A stretch of DNA of 64,000 nucleotides from Callaeas wilsoni (lineage: Eukaryota > Chordata > Aves > Passeriformes > Callaeidae): assembly GCA_013398955.1 (NCBI GenBank), contig VWPU01002093.1:124001-188000 (forward strand). The letters are read 5' to 3'. The notes under the pieces were generated by a model. It did no database searches. It saw only the letters and a program-made list of their open reading frames with translations, and was not told the DNA's origin. The first letter of the stretch is position 1. The number at the start of each line of letters is the position of its first letter. Position numbers and translations under genes: made by a program. Below are positions 12,301 to 23,281 of this stretch, piece by piece.

Positions 12301-15300
12301 AAGCCTGCCAAAGAAAGGCAGAGAGTAATGTGCAGCATAATTGTGGAATTTCAGGACTTTAATAAAAATGGTTTGAGATCCTCAACACCAGAAATGGGAG
12401 AGGAACTGACTTCATCAGCAAGTCCTTAAAGCAACAGTTGTGCTGAAGCTGACATGGTGCTTCTGCCACAACGTGAAAGAGGTTCCCATGTGGTAAAATA
12501 CAATGGCATAGTTTCTGAATTTCAAAATCAACCTCCTTCTCTGTTTAAATTAAAAACTCATATTTGATATAGAATGGAATGTGCAAGGGACAACAAGTGT
12601 AATCATCACCATCACTCTGTGAAAGTTTTGTATCACATAGACGTCATTGCTAAAGTAACAAGGCGAGTTTGTGAAGTTTGCAGATCTGTGCACAGTAATG
12701 GCCTGCTCTTCTCTACCCTGTGCTATTGAATTCCCCTCGTGTTTTTAATAGTTTTGGCTTCAAATAATTTGATTAACCTTCTGAAACCCTACATTTCAAA
12801 TGTTCCCATTATTTTATTTTGGCAAATATTCAAGAGAGGCCAAAATCTGATGTGAGCAGACTTTAAAATGTCTCTTTAAAAAACAAAATTACCAGAGAGC
12901 TTGAGAGTATTTGCTTATGCATTTTAGTCTTCATGGCTCAGTGATGATGAATATTATTTTTACAGAAGGTACATGGTCAGAGACAAGTCCTTCAGTTTCC
13001 TGTTATTAAGTTAAGCTTCTTAAGCATTACATTATTTTTTAACAGAGGGTAGGGGCTTCTCTTAAAGGCATGGTGAATTAATGCAAAGCTAAGGCATTTT
13101 ACCTTGCTAAGAGTAGCTGCAGCATGTTAAGACCAATATCTGGACCCATGCATCAGAGCCAGATTCAGACACAGATTTGTTAAACCTGTAATGGAGTCAA
13201 AATGCAATTAGTCTGTAGCTATAGTCTATGTAATTAAAGTTGGTAGCAGTCATGTAGTGAAACAAAGCACAGTCAGAGACTTAGGGAACCTATACTAATG
13301 CAGTAGCTATGAAAAACTGCTGAATAAATCTCTCCTTTCTTTGGCAAGGACTATGTAACCTTTGAGGTTCTCTGCTCGCAAAAGGGGAGATGATCCTGCA
13401 GACCCACAGTAAACATTCATAGCTGTGATCAACATATTTATAATTAGCTGTAGCAAACCCTTCACTTGAGATTTTTAAATGTTTCTATAAATATTTTGTT
13501 AGGCATTGCTACCCTCTTTCCACCTTTCACAAACTTTTCTCATACTGCAGAATGAGCTTGGAAATATAGATTCTGGTTTGGAAATTTAGGTATCACTGCT
13601 TTCTGGTAAGGTAAGAACCTAATTAAGTTCCTTCAGTATTTCACTATCAGTGCTTCAAATGCAGTCTACAGTAACACGGGCATAAAAAAGATTTAGCTGC
13701 CCTCTCAGAAACAAGTTTGAACTTGTGTTCAATATATGCTTAAATACTTGCAAAGAATTTGAGCCATTCCCTGTTTTATCTGAGTCAGCATTCTTCTCTA
13801 TGCTTCTAATTTACATCTTAGGTAAGCTGTTAGGTAGGATGAAAGATGTGCAAAAATCCCCAGAATTTATGGACACAGAAGAACAGACTAGATTTTCAAG
13901 CTCTTGTGAATTTCATGTAAGACTGACCATGATGGTGTTTAAAAGAATTTTAAAAGCATTTGCCGAGTAAAGAAACTAGGTACTTTCCAAAGCAGATTTG
14001 GGGATCATCTGATAGATCTTAGTGAGTGAATAAGAAAATACCATGCAAAAGCCATGTACTAACACCATTTACAACCTAGGGAAAAGGAAAAATTTTCTTT
14101 AGTTTCACTAAGAGTCTCTTTGGGCTCTGATATGTTAATATTCCTGTCAGAAGCCCTACTCTGATTCTGTCTGAAGAACAGAGTCTCTCCATGGGTTTAT
14201 TCATGATCCCAGAAGGACTTCTACGACTTGGAGGGATTTGCAGACATTCACTGAAATATCACAGCATCTTTTCTGGCCTCACTGTCAGGTTGAGGGGGTT
14301 AATCCGTGGTTCCTTGAGAGACTCTCTCTGTATTGTATGGAAGTTCTCTAGGTTTTTTTAATGACCAATATTCCTACAGGCTCTTGCAGAAAAAAAAAAA
14401 AAAATTAAGCCAGGGAAGACTAGAAAGATTGGGGTCCGGGTTTTGATTTTTATTATTTTGTTTTGTCTGGGGAGGTTGGTTGGTTGGCTGTTGGTTTGGT
14501 AGGGGGGGCTTGTTTTAGTTCTGCTTGTATGTTTTCTAAGAGATGCATTCCTCTTATGCATTAGCTTAGGGTAAGAATAAATTCTAAGTTGGTTTCAGTC
14601 AGCCTTCTGATCCCTCTCCTCTTCCACCAGCTTTACCACTTGTCACTGAGGGACTTTGAGTAGCTCTCATAAGGGTTTTGTGTTTAACAGCACAGGTGTG
14701 ATAGCTGATCTGAGGATAATGAAGTACTGTGCCTCCAATTTCTGCTGGGCTGCAGAGGGACAATTTACCTCTCACCACACTCTTCCTTCAGAGGATATGT
14801 CCTTGAACATAATGATCTTCAATTCAATCTGAACAGAAACGTAAATAACTCTTCAGCTGAGGCAACATTTCTCATGGCTGAGGATAGATATGATTTCAGT
14901 CTGAGTTCTAGCATGACTATTTTAACTAAAGTGCTTGAAGAAAATGGTTATAGTCAGACAAAACTTGTTTGGTTGGTGGTTGTGAGGAGCTTCAGTCAAC
15001 TTCCAGCAACAGTGGTGCAGCACAAGGAGGAAAGGAGAAGTGACTTACTGACATCTGTCACTTTGATGTCCCTTTTCCAGCTCTGCTATGACCTCTGCCA
15101 GTAGAAATCAGTATAGGTGCACTGATGAAGTGTGTACATGGCATGAGCTAGTCCCTAGATTTTACCTTTTGATGACATCAGCCACTCTTCTGACCCATTT
15201 ATGGCCTTCTGTGAAACAGCACTTTGAGTTGGGTCATGCCCAAATAAATGATTAAATGATGGTGGTTGCAGTGAACAAGCTCACACCTAAGCATGTGTTG

Positions 15301-15329
15301 CTGTGTAGTGGCTGCCCCAGTCTAACTAG
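9311..15329. other. Non-coding stretch with small tandem repeats
   Basis: No gene recognised. The longest open frame is 156 codons on the minus strand (9686-10156), without a known domain. A 15-mer ending in TAGGTA is duplicated in tandem at 11841-11855 and 11857-11871; the first copy ends as a TAG|GTAAGT donor-like sequence. A 9-bp inverted repeat with a 3-base loop lies at 10250-10270. Confidence 0.6.
14469..14508 (+). other. G-rich tract with two-tetrad G-quadruplex potential
   Basis: The + strand has successive GG or longer runs separated by one to four bases: GGGG, GG, GG, GG, GG, GG and a final run of seven Gs. This pattern could fold into a weak two-tier G-quadruplex. It lies about 65 bases after an A run (14390-14404), so it may also be simple low-complexity sequence. 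Confidence 0.35.
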
Positions 15330-15463
15330 ATCACAGAATATTCTGATTTGAAAGGACCCATAAGGATCATAAAGTCCAGCTCTTGAGTGAATGACCCATC
15401 CAGGCATTGAAATCACAACTGTGGTGTTGTTAGAACCATGCTCTTACTGACTGAGCTCATCCC
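15330..15463 (-). mobile_element. TguSINE1-like SINE, antisense
   Basis: Read on the minus strand, this is a tRNA-Ile-like head. Box A is of the form GAGCTCAGTCAGTAAGAGC, followed by a GGTTCTAACAACACCA anticodon region and a degraded box B. The tail resembles CR1: 'gagctggactttatgatccttatgggtcctttc', ending in AATATTCTGTGAT. The same architecture occurs at 44247-44391. Such SINEs are mobilised by CR1 machinery and point to a songbird. Box B is more decayed here than in the other copy. Confidence 0.8.
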
Positions 15464-18414
15464 AGGGTCATACACCTCTCCATTCAGACTGCTTGCTACA
15501 GGAATATTTAAATTTAATGGTTTCAGGTTCTCATCAAATTATATATCTGCTCATTAATTATAACTAAACGTAAATTGCAATGAAATGTGGGGCTCCTCCA
15601 TCTGAGAGGTAAGTAAGTATCTAAGTTTTTAACATATTTTGAAGCCATCCTAATGCTGGAAATGACTGTTTTATGTGGCAGCTGCTTATCCGTGCCTCTA
15701 GATGGAGATCCTATCCATTTAACTCAGCCCTCTAGAGAAAGCTGTGGGATGCTTCAGTAAGAGCTCCATTTTGCCTTTCATACTCCAAAGACTAAATTTT
15801 TCTTTTTTCTCTGATGTCTAGGTTATAAATTTATTTTGATCTTAGCAACTAGACACATTTCATAGCTTACCTGAAAAAAAAACAGAAAAAATGCTCTTCT
15901 GTTCTAGCTCTCAACAGCAAGAGCATCCCTAAATATTTACCTTGCCTGAAATGTAATGCTGAAACCCTCTGCTTTACAATTGCCATTCTGAAAATTCCCT
16001 CTACTGTGTAAGCACCTCTGACAAGCTGAGGTGCACAGGATTGCAGGTGGGACACAGAAGGAATGATATGAACCATTCTATTCAGTCACTTTTATCCTAT
16101 GGCGGTATCTCATGATTCCACAAGAACAGAGAGGAAAACCTTCCATAACTACACCAAGAGACCTGGCTATTTTCTTGCTAGTTTTGGACCAAGGTTTCTT
16201 ACATATAATCCCAGCAAGAATAAGGAGGCATGTGCGTGAAAGTATCTTCTCTAGTCCTGGAGGTAAAAATCCCTTTTTGTGGATCAAAACCAGTTAGACA
16301 AAAGCATGCCTATTAAACGTATTTTTCAGATTTGCTCAATACAGTAGGGTGCAGAGTTTAGCTTGTAATGGTATCAGCTACCCAAGGACAGAATGCAAAT
16401 TCTCTCTTGATTACACAGGCCCTGAAAAACAAAAACATATCTGCAGCCAAACCTATACTTACAGAAAGGTAATATTTCAAGTGCCTTAGTACCAGTGGGT
16501 GACTATCAGCATAACAATAGTAATAGTAATAACAGTACCAATATATTACAAAGACTTGGTTATCCAGATCTTTGAGGAAAAACTGTCTTTTTTAAAAAAA
16601 ATTATTTTTATTTTTTTATTTCCTGAAACCAGAGAGATTATTGCTTGTTCGGTGATTTTCTCCTATGGAGTCTGGACTTTTCCTTGTGTGATATTTAATA
16701 TAAACGAGTTGGGCTCATGGCACTATATTTGCTTCTATATAGTTTTTCTATATTTGCTTCTATGTAGTTTTAGACTATAAGAGCAGTAGTGTGCAAGATG
16801 TAGTTAACAGCTGCACATCCTCAGACCCAAACGTGCCCTGAGGCAGCAGTTTTGGTGCCAGCATTGACACCTACTCATGCACAGTCCCCTGCTGCTTTTG
16901 GGGGAATATTTTCATTTCTGCCTTGTTTCAATTGTTGTTTGTGGCACACTGTTGGCTTGCTATTTTTTTAATAATCTTTGACTCTGATCTACTTGTGGTT
17001 TCAAGATATGTGCAGAAATTTTTTATTTTGCCCTTAGGTATCCTTCGTAATTAGATGGGGAAAAGTAGATCCAGGCAGGCCCACAGGATCTCTTTTTTTG
17101 TAGGACATTTTTTGATTGAGATAAACAGAAGTGCATGAAAATAAAAAAAAAAAATGGACCACATCAAGACAGTAACACTTAGCAAAGATGTTTCTAGTTT
17201 CAAAAGGATTGCAGAAGATAATCCATGTGGCGAAGATTTTAGTCTTCAGGTGTTTGGGTATTTTCTGAAATGTATTTTTACCAAAAGTCCAGACTATATC
17301 TATAGTCTCTCTTAAAGTCTGCAATAAATTCAGGCTAACAGACCTAGGATATTTATCACAGATGTAGAGATTTTGTTTCTCTCTTTTTGTTTTCACACTG
17401 TGAGTTTAAAATAGTACAAAGAAGAAATTTAGAATCAGTTCAGGAAAAAAATTCCATTATTGCTCCAGCGAATATCAAATCCATTTTACATAGGTTTGGG
17501 CTGAATAGGAACTAGATCAAAAAAAGAAAGTAAAAGAAGAATTTTTCCTTCTGCTTGAGAGTTCAATGCTGAAATGCACTCAGAATGGCAATGCACATAG
17601 ATTCTCGGGTAATCCTGTTTAAATCACAAATATAACTTTTTCGTTGCCTCTTTCATGTCTTGACCTTTATATGGTTTCAGAGAATTCAAAGAAGACATTA
17701 AATCCTTACCAAATTTAACTTGTCAATATGCACAATACAGAAGAAGGGTTTGTCTAACAAACTTTGACAGGCGTGATGTATCAGCCATTTTTTTCAATAT
17801 ACCAAACATTTCCATAGTCTGTTTTGTGACAGATGTTGGAGATATATTTTAAATTTAAAATTACAATGTTTGCTACAAGATTCGCCTGCACCAAATGGAT
17901 GTGTTCCTGTCAGGATAAGGGGAAAGCACAACTCAGCAGGATGTAATGCTTAAGTATGCCCCAGTTCTGCCCTAAAGTGTTGCCCAGTCAAAGAAAAGAG
18001 AATGATTTTCAGTCCTATGAGTTCTTTAGAGGGAGGAACTACTGCACTGGCAACGTTTCCCAAGTACATATCAAATATCAAGCAATGAATTACTTTATAT
18101 GTGGATTTCTTGGCTTTGGACATTTTCCATGCAGTGATTATGGTATTTCCACTCCACAAAGTCATATATATTCTGAAATATATTTCAGAAAATTATCTTG
18201 GTTGCTTCTCAGGTCACTAGAGACATTCCTTGCCTTTTCTGGGTACTCTCTGTTTAGCAAGAATGCACTTAGTATAGAAGGATAAATTATAGTAGCCCAT
18301 GGGAGTCAGTGCCATATTGTGCAACTCACACAAACACCCAGGGGCTTGCAGAGGAGAGCTCTGTTTGTTCAAGAGTAAGATCTGGTATTTCTCACACAGG
18401 AGGTCATATTACCT
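15464..18414. other. Non-coding stretch
   Basis: A/T-rich, with no gene recognised. An exact-register tandem duplication of about 25 bases lies at 16723-16747 and 16748-16771, differing at one internal position plus one T of run length. A perfect palindrome lies at 18171-18190 and is listed separately. A strong donor-like GAG|GTAAGTA occurs near 15606, without a recognisable exon beside it. Confidence 0.6.
18171..18190. other. Perfect 20-bp palindrome
   Basis: TTCTGAAATA followed directly by its reverse complement TATTTCAGAA gives a 20-bp perfect palindrome with no spacer. Each arm resembles half of a STAT/GAS-type TTCnnnGAA element, though the spacing is not canonical. It could be a dimer binding site or chance in A/T-rich DNA. 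Confidence 0.6.
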
Positions 18415-18890
18415 TAAAACGCCTCTGCCCCGTAGGTCCGCCTGATGAATAACATCTGCTCCCATAACAACTGCCTCTCCAGCAGGAGAGACGGGCTCTG
18501 TGGCAAGACAAAAACAGAAGTAGTCCACAGGCAGCCGTGTACCGAGGCAGCAAGCGGCCACGGCAAGAAACAGAACCCTGTCCTGCACCTGATTCCAGCC
18601 CTGCTGGAGCCAACAGGAAGGAGCCCAGAAGATTGCAGAGATCTTGGGTTAGGAAGCGTGCACACCCCTGTCTCTGCTTGTGTAATTTTGGTACTCTCTG
18701 CAGTGACAATATATATGTCAGTCGAAATTAGGTGTTTCTCTGCAGCCCTACACCCTCGCATCAACATACACAGCAAAACGTGCTTCACTTCACAATCTCT
18801 CTGAGGCAGGCAAAGGAACCTTCCGCTAGAGCTGGCGACAGCAGACGTTTCCCTGTACCTCGGAAAGCTGTAACTGCCCATGTCATTTCC
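18415..18890. promoter_or_regulatory. CpG- and GC-rich segment about 3 kb upstream of the coding exon
   Basis: About 16 CpGs fall in roughly 480 bases, in sequence visibly richer in G+C than its A/T-rich flanks. Overlapping open frames of 100-155 codons on both strands are expected from the composition and match no known family. The segment may be an alternative CHRM2 promoter or a non-coding 5' exon, which muscarinic receptor genes commonly have. A pyrimidine tract ending in CTCTGCAG near 18700 and another CTCTGCAG near 18744 are acceptor-like. Confidence 0.3.
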
Positions 18891-21602
18891 AGTCCAGAGC
18901 TACCAGCCTTCTTGTGGCAGGAAAGCTTTGTGCACAGAGAGATCACTGGAAATGGGACTCCTTTGTTTTGCTTCCGTTCACATTAACACAGTGAAATCCT
19001 ATTCCTAGCAAGTAAAATTAGCTTTTAGCTTTCATCCACCTCCTTACATCTCATAAATTCCCATAAAATCAGGGGAACTGTTACTGAATTACCAATATTT
19101 CCAGTAAAAGTGGGTAAAAATTTTGCCTGAAAAGACTTAGGAACAAAGCTAGCTGGGAGATGGCAATTTGGTTTCACAACAAATTCCAAGTTTTTAAAAT
19201 TAATTTTGCTCTTCAGTGGAATGAAAATAGAACTTCTGAACAGTTTTTCAAAAATATATTGCAGACAAACATTTGTTTTCTTATCATAAAGCAGAATTTT
19301 TTCAGCTCTGATCCACCCTCACTCATTTCCATTTTGCTCCCCCACTCACTTTCTGTCACCAGAAGTAACTGCAGGGCCCTGGATCACAAACCCTCTTCAG
19401 CTGATTTTTTTAAAAAAATCAATACATCTCTATGCATGATTTTGTCTTTTCATTAAAAACGCATTCTGTTAAGAATGTTCATAAACAACTCTGCTTGGGA
19501 GAAGTTCTTAGCTTGTCCAAAAAATTGATGTCTCACACATCTAACTGGATAACCAGCGGCTCAGCTGTGAAGCTTTGGGAGACAAATACACTGGGAATTG
19601 CTGGAATGACAGTCCTATATATTAAACGTGTTCTGTCAATGTTTTTGCCCAGAGCAGAAATTCTGCTACACTCCACTCAGCCTATTCTTACTGTCCAAAG
19701 CACACACTTAATTAAAGCGTTCCTCTTCCTTATTTTGTTATCTTGAACTTGATCCCAAGGATTTCAGTGATGTACCTCTGAATAGGTAGCAGGAAAAAAA
19801 ATGTCTGTCTACCCTTATGCTCCTCTATTTATCCATGTATTCACTTCAACATGAAATTGGCAAACAAATTTTAGCTGTTTTTGAAAGCAAAGGCAAGTGC
19901 ATGAGCCTCACCCTCTGCCAGTTGTATTTCTTTAAGTATAAATTGCAAGATTACAAAGTTCCCTCAGACAGAAAACCTTTTACCCTAGTTTAGCATTTTG
20001 GCTTTTCCATGGAGACAGACTTGCTTATTTTTCTGAGAGGTCAGAAGGGGTTTTGCTGCTGTGCTGACATTTTGCATCATCTTCTTTCTTTTGCATCTGG
20101 AAAAAAAAAAAAAGGGGAAAAAAAAAAAGCACAGTTCTGAAATGACAGTAAAAATGCATTGCTCCTTTAAAGTGACGTGGACTGCATGAGCCTGTGCATC
20201 AGCAGGTTAGTCAGAGGGACCAGAGGAGAATTCTTTAATCCCTGGTGTATAGAGGATCCATACACAGATGAATTTTTTTTCTTCCTTTGATTGCACCACC
20301 ATGTTTAGAAAGTCTTCCTTAGAGAAGTGATGTCTTATGTGTGGGGGAAGAAAAAGGAGAGTATTGTAATTAGAAAAAAAACCCTAACTTCCCTGTCACA
20401 TCTGGCCTTCATGCTTCAATAATCCCTTGAGCGCAGCTCATAAATAATGAGCACTCAGAGACAGGCTGTACAATTCCAGCGCATTCTATTGACTTCCAGG
20501 GGATGCACAAAAGGATACTACATATCCTGAAGGCAAAAGCATGCACTGTTTTCTTAGTCTTCTATCAAATGTGTAACGCTAGCAATTTAATTACTATTTA
20601 TTGAGCACTGCCAGTAGGGTATACGGGGCACAAAAATTATTGCTATGTGTAAACGGAACTGATTTTTATCTGTTTCTTTATTTAGCGTTACCCTGCTATC
20701 CATTTCAGGCCTTTTGTTGTAGCTTAATGTGATGCAGATTAAAAATATTGGGATTTGAAAAATAATGGGAAAACTGCAATCAAGTAAGCATCAAAAGATA
20801 ATCTCATCATGTTTTAAAAATAACAACCAAACAACAATGCCTTATCCTGGTACAAATACTCAAAAGTAAGTAAAAAAATAACTTTAATCTTACTGAAATT
20901 GAAAAAAGTAGAAATAAAGTATGTATGCATCTAGCTCGATAGCCAAACGCTCAACTGAGGTGAGTTTACTAACTCTGTTAACTTCAACAGACCCACCGTC
21001 TTTTGTTCACTGACAGACTAATTAGTTTGATGCTATGCCAAAATCTTTGTATGTGTTGACTAAAAAAGGGACTGCAGGGTAAGAAAACTGGGGGAGGGGG
21101 AAATATCATAAAAACCCATTCCATAAACCTCACAGAAGCATGCCCAGGTGGAACATGAATAAAAGATGGAAACAGAGATCTCCTTCGTGTGATCTGCCTC
21201 TCAGTAGATTACAGCTTCACTTTGGGTCATAAGAATGTTACACCCTCAGGTCCAAACTTTTTATTTGGAATAGGGTTTGAAATGAGCAAAGTGAACTATT
21301 TTGTTAGCAAGAAAGAAAACAATATGCAGATTCAGTTCCAAAATATTCAAGTCAGCATTAATTTTAAAAAAATAACAAAGAGAAACTTGCATCTGAGAAC
21401 TTAAAAATGTAGTTTTGGATCCAAATGCGTGCCTTTCTCACATGTTTAGAGCTGGCCTATTGGTTTTTTATTTCTAAACTGTTCCCACCCTGTAAGGGGT
21501 TTCCTTTAGCCAAAGCTGACTGTTTTTTCCTGAATATGTCTTCTACCTTTAAACTCTTTCCAAGTCAATATTTTTGGGATCCATTCCTTAAAGGCAAAGG
21601 GA
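18891..21602. other. Intron sequence before the CHRM2 coding exon
   Basis: No gene recognised. An interrupted A tract lies at 20101-20128. The segment 20400-20720 is clean, A/T-rich and free of repeat signatures, with several TAAT and ATTTATTG-like homeodomain-type motifs. It could hold a conserved non-coding element, but conservation cannot be judged from one sequence. Confidence 0.55.
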
Positions 21603-21684
21603 CTAACTTCTTGATGGTATCTGTTTTCTTTTCTTTCCTCTGCAGGCTTAAGTTGTAACTGGGTATCTTGTTATCAGAAGCGAA
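21603..21684 (+). other. CHRM2: CHRM2 3' splice site and 39-base 5' leader of the coding exon
   Basis: A CTAAC branch-point match lies at 21603-21607. A pyrimidine-rich tract runs from about 21621 to 21641, and TGCAG ends at 21645. The leader 21646-21684 then runs to the ATG and carries an in-frame TAA at 21649-21651, so no longer N-terminus is possible from this exon. Muscarinic receptor genes keep the whole frame in one exon with non-coding exons upstream. From memory, the mammalian CHRM2 acceptor also sits a few tens of bases before the ATG. The acceptor position is predicted, not proven. Confidence 0.85.
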
Positions 21685-23082
21685 ATGAACAACTCAACCT
21701 ACATAAACTCGTCCACTGAAAATGTGATGGCTTTGGAGAGCCCCTATAAAACTGTTGAGGTGGTGTTCATCGTCCTGGTGGCAGGGTCTCTCAGCCTAGT
21801 CACCATAATTGGGAACATCCTGGTCATGGTGTCAATCAAAGTCAACAGGCACCTCCAGACTGTCAACAATTATTTCCTGTTCAGCCTGGCCTGCGCTGAC
21901 TTGATCATCGGCATCTTTTCCATGAACCTGTACACCCTCTACACTGTGATAGGCTACTGGCCCTTAGGGCCCGTGGTGTGTGACCTCTGGCTGGCTCTTG
22001 ACTATGTGGTCAGCAACGCCTCTGTAATGAACCTGCTCATTATCAGCTTTGACAGGTACTTTTGTGTCACCAAGCCTCTGACATATCCCGTGAAGCGCAC
22101 CACCAAGATGGCAGGCATGATGATTGCAGCCGCCTGGGTGCTGTCCTTCATCCTGTGGGCCCCTGCAATTCTCTTCTGGCAATTCATTGTGGGAGGAAGG
22201 ACTGTGCCAGATGGGGATTGCTACATCCAGTTTTTTTCCAACCCTGCTGTCACTTTTGGTACTGCCATTGCAGCCTTCTATTTGCCTGTTATCATCATGA
22301 CTGTCCTTTACTGGCAAATCTCTCGAGCCAGTAAGAGTCGGATAAAGAAAGGAAAAAAGGAAGCCGCCCAAAACCAAGAAACAGTTTCCCCCAGCCTCGT
22401 TCAAGGTAAAATAGTGAAACCAAACAATAACAATATCCCGACCAGCGGAGATGGGTTGGAGCACAGCAAAATACAGAATGGAAAAACTAGCGAAGAGACT
22501 GTGACCAGTAACTGTGTTCAAGGGGAGAAGGAGAGCTCCAACGACTCCACCTCTGTCAGTGTGGTCGCTTCCAACTTGAAAGAGGATGAAGCTACCAAAG
22601 ATGCCAGACAGGCTTCTGCCTCCCAAGACCACGTCAAAGCAGAGAACTCCAAGCTGACATGCATCAGGATAGTCACCAAGTCCCAAAAGGGGGACTGCTG
22701 TGCCCCTACCAACACTACCGTGGAGATCGTAGGCACGAACGGGGAGGAGAAGCAGAACAGCGTAGCCCGGAAAATCGTCAAGATGACAAAGCAGCCAGCC
22801 AAAAAGAAACCACCCCCTTCTAGAGAAAAAAAAGTGACAAGGACGATTTTGGCCATCCTCCTGGCCTTCATCATCACCTGGACCCCATACAATGTGATGG
22901 TGCTCATCAACAGCTTCTGCACATCCTGCATCCCTAACACCGTATGGACCATAGGCTACTGGCTCTGTTACATCAACAGCACCATCAACCCCGCTTGCTA
23001 CGCGCTCTGCAATGCCACGTTCAAGAAGACCTTTAAGCACCTTCTCATGTGTCATTACAAGAATATAGGAGCCACAAGGTAA
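21685..23082 (+). CDS. CHRM2: M2 muscarinic acetylcholine receptor, complete 465-residue coding exon
   Basis: Class A GPCR for acetylcholine; M2 couples to Gi/o at the plasma membrane, slowing the heart and acting as a presynaptic autoreceptor. Seven membrane segments fall near residues 23-47, 61-83, 97-119, 143-163, 187-210, 386-407 and 422-442. Visible landmarks: sequons at N2, N3 and N8; N44 (1.50); D72 (sodium site); C99-C179 disulfide; ligand aspartate D106 with Y107; DRY at 123-125; W151; W399, Y402 and N403 of TM6; Y425; NPACY at 435-439; C456, a palmitoylation candidate. The third intracellular loop (213-385) is long and polar, as M2 requires. The human protein has 466 residues; this one is three longer at the N-terminus and four shorter in that loop. 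The start is the first ATG after an in-frame TAA at 21649-21651, with G at -3. The frame is intact and intronless, as in the family. Confidence 0.98.
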   Translation: MNNSTYINSSTENVMALESPYKTVEVVFIVLVAGSLSLVTIIGNILVMVSIKVNRHLQTVNNYFLFSLACADLIIGIFSMNLYTLYTVIGYWPLGPVVCDLWLALDYVVSNASVMNLLIISFDRYFCVTKPLTYPVKRTTKMAGMMIAAAWVLSFILWAPAILFWQFIVGGRTVPDGDCYIQFFSNPAVTFGTAIAAFYLPVIIMTVLYWQISRASKSRIKKGKKEAAQNQETVSPSLVQGKIVKPNNNNIPTSGDGLEHSKIQNGKTSEETVTSNCVQGEKESSNDSTSVSVVASNLKEDEATKDARQASASQDHVKAENSKLTCIRIVTKSQKGDCCAPTNTTVEIVGTNGEEKQNSVARKIVKMTKQPAKKKPPPSREKKVTRTILAILLAFIITWTPYNVMVLINSFCTSCIPNTVWTIGYWLCYINSTINPACYALCNATFKKTFKHLLMCHYKNIGATR

Positions 23083-23281
23083 AAATAATAATGAAAATAA
23101 TTATGGAAAGGGTGAAGAAGTTCCAAATTTAATTAAAAAACCCCAACGCTATAGCACTTTATGCTCTTCTATGGAATGTGCAATCCAGGATGTTAGTGGA
23201 AATACTGATAAGGGGCATCAGCTGTACCCCTGAGGACTACACTTAAAAACACTTTTTTTAATAAATGAAAATAAATCTTTA
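23083..23281 (+). terminator. CHRM2: Proximal CHRM2 3' UTR with two poly(A) signals
   Basis: The stop TAA (23080-23082) is followed by A/T-rich sequence. Two AATAAA hexamers lie ten bases apart, at 23260-23265 and 23270-23275, 178 and 188 bases after the stop. Either could end a short transcript. Further AATAAA motifs in the same orientation, for example 28715-28720 and 30646-30651, could serve longer transcripts, and mammalian CHRM2 has a long 3' UTR. Which site is used cannot be told from sequence. Confidence 0.5.

Noticed and set aside
21964..23055. 363-codon open frame on the minus strand opposite CHRM2
   Set aside because: It lies wholly within the receptor coding sequence. Its composition (Gly, His, Asp, Val-rich) is what the antisense of a conserved membrane-protein frame gives, and no family is recognised.
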